From the NCBI GenBank assembly GCA_009392675.1, contig VFFY01000088.1:1-24251 (forward strand): a stretch of DNA of 24,251 bases, in the 5' to 3' direction. Position 1 is the first letter of the stretch, and every line of letters begins with the position of its first letter. The DNA comes from SAR202 cluster bacterium. Lineage in GTDB: Bacteria > Chloroflexota > Dehalococcoidia > Lucifugimonadales > UBA826. Made by a program: the position numbers and the translations under genes. Below, piece after piece: positions 22,862 through 24,251 of this stretch. The notes beneath the pieces were generated by a model, which did not search any database, was not told where the DNA came from, and saw only the letters and a program-made list of their open reading frames with translations.

Positions 22862-23113
22862 ATGGCCTTTGCCGCGAAGATATACGTTAGTTTGAAATCT
22901 ACAGTTAGTGACCCACAAGGGGCGACTGTTTCAGGAGCCCTGTCTCAACTGGGGTTTGATTCCGTTAAAGATGTCCGGGTTGGAAAATATATAACTTTAC
23001 ACATCGACAAATCTTCACAAAAAGAGGCAGAGTCGGTTGTTTTTAATATGTGTGAGCAGTTATTGGCCAATACTGTTATAGAGGAATACAGCTTCGAGCT
23101 TCAGGAGCTGTAA
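22862..23113 (+). CDS. purS: Phosphoribosylformylglycinamidine synthase subunit PurS
   Basis: PurS is the small subunit that joins PurL and PurQ in the three-part FGAM synthase of many bacteria and archaea. The 83-residue product has the typical length and pattern: AAKIYVSLKSTVSDPQGATVSGALSQLGF (4-32), then VKDVRVGKYITLHID (35-49) and a terminal strand VIEEYSFEL. The ATG is three bases after the DUF3105 stop and lacks a Shine-Dalgarno. purQ and purL do not follow; the next gene is hisB on the other strand, whose stop codon abuts the purS stop directly. Confidence 0.94.
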   Translation: MAFAAKIYVSLKSTVSDPQGATVSGALSQLGFDSVKDVRVGKYITLHIDKSSQKEAESVVFNMCEQLLANTVIEEYSFELQEL

Positions 23114-23710
23114 TCAATCGCTGATCGTACCTTTTGTGCTAGATATTCCTTTTCCCTGCCGCGGATCAAGCGTAAGGGCGGATTTCAGAGATCTAGCAAT
23201 GCTTTTGAATGAAGCCTCTGCGATATGATGGTTGTTTATTCCCGCCATGACTGTAAGGTGCAGGTTAAACCCACCTTCCCTTGAAAAAGTCTCCATAAAA
23301 TGTCTAATCAGGTCTGAAGGTAAATCCCCCAGGTCACTTTCTGTGAGCGGTGAGTCTATAATTGAATACCCTCTTCCACTGTAGTCTATGACGGTCAGTA
23401 CTAATGCTTCATCCAATGGCACAAACGTGTGACCCATTCTCACTATCCCCTTGCCTTCGCCTACGGCCTCCTTAAAGGATCTTCCTAACACAATGGCTGT
23501 ATCTTCCACGAGGTGATGCCAACCGACATGAGTGTCACCTGATGCATTAATTTCGAGGTCGATTAAGCCATGCCGAGAAATTTGAGCTAATAAATGATCG
23601 AACATTCCATTACCGGTTTCAATGTTGTAATTGCCGGTACCATCCAAGTTTACTTTTACCGATATATCGGTTTCGTTCGTTTTCCTTTTTGTTTCAGAGG
23701 TTCTACTCAT
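23114..23710 (-). CDS. hisB: Imidazoleglycerol-phosphate dehydratase
   Basis: HisB removes water from imidazole glycerol phosphate in histidine synthesis. The 198-residue, single-function product has the metal-binding repeats of the family: MFDHLLAQISRHG (36-48), GDTHVGWHHLVEDTAIVLG (58-76) with H65, H66, E69 and D70, and INNHHIAEASFKSIARSLK (158-176) with H161, H162 and E165. The usual DDHH reads GWHH, but the metal-ligand histidines and glutamates are kept. No HisB phosphatase domain is fused. It starts 13 bases after hisC on the same strand, and its stop touches the purS stop with no base between. Confidence 0.97.
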   Translation of the reverse strand: MSRTSETKRKTNETDISVKVNLDGTGNYNIETGNGMFDHLLAQISRHGLIDLEINASGDTHVGWHHLVEDTAIVLGRSFKEAVGEGKGIVRMGHTFVPLDEALVLTVIDYSGRGYSIIDSPLTESDLGDLPSDLIRHFMETFSREGGFNLHLTVMAGINNHHIAEASFKSIARSLKSALTLDPRQGKGISSTKGTISD

Positions 23711-23723
23711 TTTTATTATCCCG

Positions 23724-24251
23724 TTAAACTATTATCTTCATAGCCCCTATTAATTTATCAGTGTCTGAGGCCGTACCGATAGCGATTCTGAAGCAATCCC
23801 CTAGTCTGGGGGAGTTAAAGTTCCTAACGAATATACCCTTTGCAGCTAATTCAACATATACTCTTTGTGCCTCATTTTTTTCGAATTCGCACATTAAATA
23901 GTTACCACTAGAAGGCCAAGCTTTTACACGTGGTAGGTTATTTATTAGCTCAAACATCCTTTCTCGCTCCCCTATTATTTTTTCGACATTGCTTAGGAGA
24001 TAATTCACGTCTTCGAGTGAAGCTATAAGTGCAGCTTCGGCGGCAATATTGACGTTATATGGGGGTTTTACATCCATGAAATATTTCGCCAATTTACCGT
24101 GCATGATACCGTAACCGACCCTCAGTCCAGCCAACCCTGCCCATTTGCTCATAGTTCTAAGCACAATTAGATTTTCGTTTTGTGAAATTAAATGTTGGAC
24201 AGTCTGGCCTGAAAACTCGTAATAGGCTTCGTCGACTACCACTAAAAGTCC
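23724..24251 (-). CDS. hisC: Histidinol-phosphate aminotransferase, 5' end cut by the window edge
   Basis: HisC transfers the amino group from glutamate to imidazole acetol phosphate, the step after HisB. Only the C-terminal 175 residues are present; the frame stays open through the right edge, where GLLVVVDEAYYEFSG carries the PLP-contacting aspartate and tyrosine. The Schiff-base lysine is in RTMSKWAGLAGLRVGYG, with a downstream arginine near CFRIAIGT that usually binds the substrate carboxylate. An apparent GTG start at 24242 is internal and should be ignored. hisB follows after 13 bases, so hisC-hisB form part of a histidine operon. Confidence 0.95.
   Translation of the reverse strand, partial: GLLVVVDEAYYEFSGQTVQHLISQNENLIVLRTMSKWAGLAGLRVGYGIMHGKLAKYFMDVKPPYNVNIAAEAALIASLEDVNYLLSNVEKIIGERERMFELINNLPRVKAWPSSGNYLMCEFEKNEAQRVYVELAAKGIFVRNFNSPRLGDCFRIAIGTASDTDKLIGAMKIIV

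Noticed and set aside
24180..24242. GTG at 24242 as the start of hisC.
   Set aside because: The conserved family sequence continues upstream of it to the window edge, so it is internal.
1..24251. CRISPR array, insertion sequence, prophage or integrase.
   Set aside because: No regularly spaced repeats, transposase-like or integrase-like frames were seen on either strand.

Overview
The window reads as a compact, AT-rich bacterial chromosome segment (roughly 40% GC by eye, not computed) made almost entirely of housekeeping genes. The combination of a diaminopimelate aminotransferase of the DapL type beside dapF, an archaeal-type phosphoglycerate mutase (ApgM), PurS, a DUF3105 membrane protein and a YyaL-type thioredoxin-domain protein suggests a free-living Chloroflexota bacterium, perhaps of the Dehalococcoidia/SAR202 type. 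That assignment is inference from gene content only. No insertion sequence, integrase, phage gene or CRISPR array is visible.

Layout. 1-1839 (minus): partial yyaL-like gene, then tRNA-Arg(TCT). 2083-2313 (plus): a 76-residue helix-turn-helix protein with its own promoter. 2365-4074 (minus): smpB and a lipoprotein-like S41 protease. 4264-5280 (plus): an isolated 338-residue protein, probably a winged helix joined to a divergent TIR-like domain, with a strong promoter and a repeat cluster over its leader. 5332-10275 (minus): tpiA-miaA-dapF-dapL-hflX. 10276-10832: a 557-base AT-rich gap without a convincing gene. 10833-14936 (minus): tsaC, a polyprenyl synthetase homologue, pgk and apgM, packed within a few bases of each other. 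14939-23113 (plus): guaA, a CoA-binding protein, an enoyl-CoA hydratase homologue, an amidohydrolase, purD, purB, purC, a DUF3105 protein and purS. 23114-24251 (minus): hisB and partial hisC, converging on purS with no base between the stop codons.

The genes fall into metabolic groups. Triose isomerisation and lower glycolysis (tpiA, pgk, apgM) lie either side of the large gap. DapL and DapF make meso-diaminopimelate/lysine. GuaA, PurD, PurB, PurC and PurS are purine synthesis enzymes. HisB/HisC make histidine. SmpB, HflX, MiaA and TsaC serve ribosome rescue and tRNA modification.

The parts most worth attention are the 4264-5280 gene with its operator-like repeats; the small regulator at 2083 with paired sites upstream of its promoter; several enzymes whose usual catalytic or ligand-binding residues are changed (prenyl synthetase, Pgk, TpiA, enoyl-CoA hydratase homologue); and the unexplained 557-base gap. 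Few genes have a clear Shine-Dalgarno sequence, so several start calls rest mainly on family alignment.
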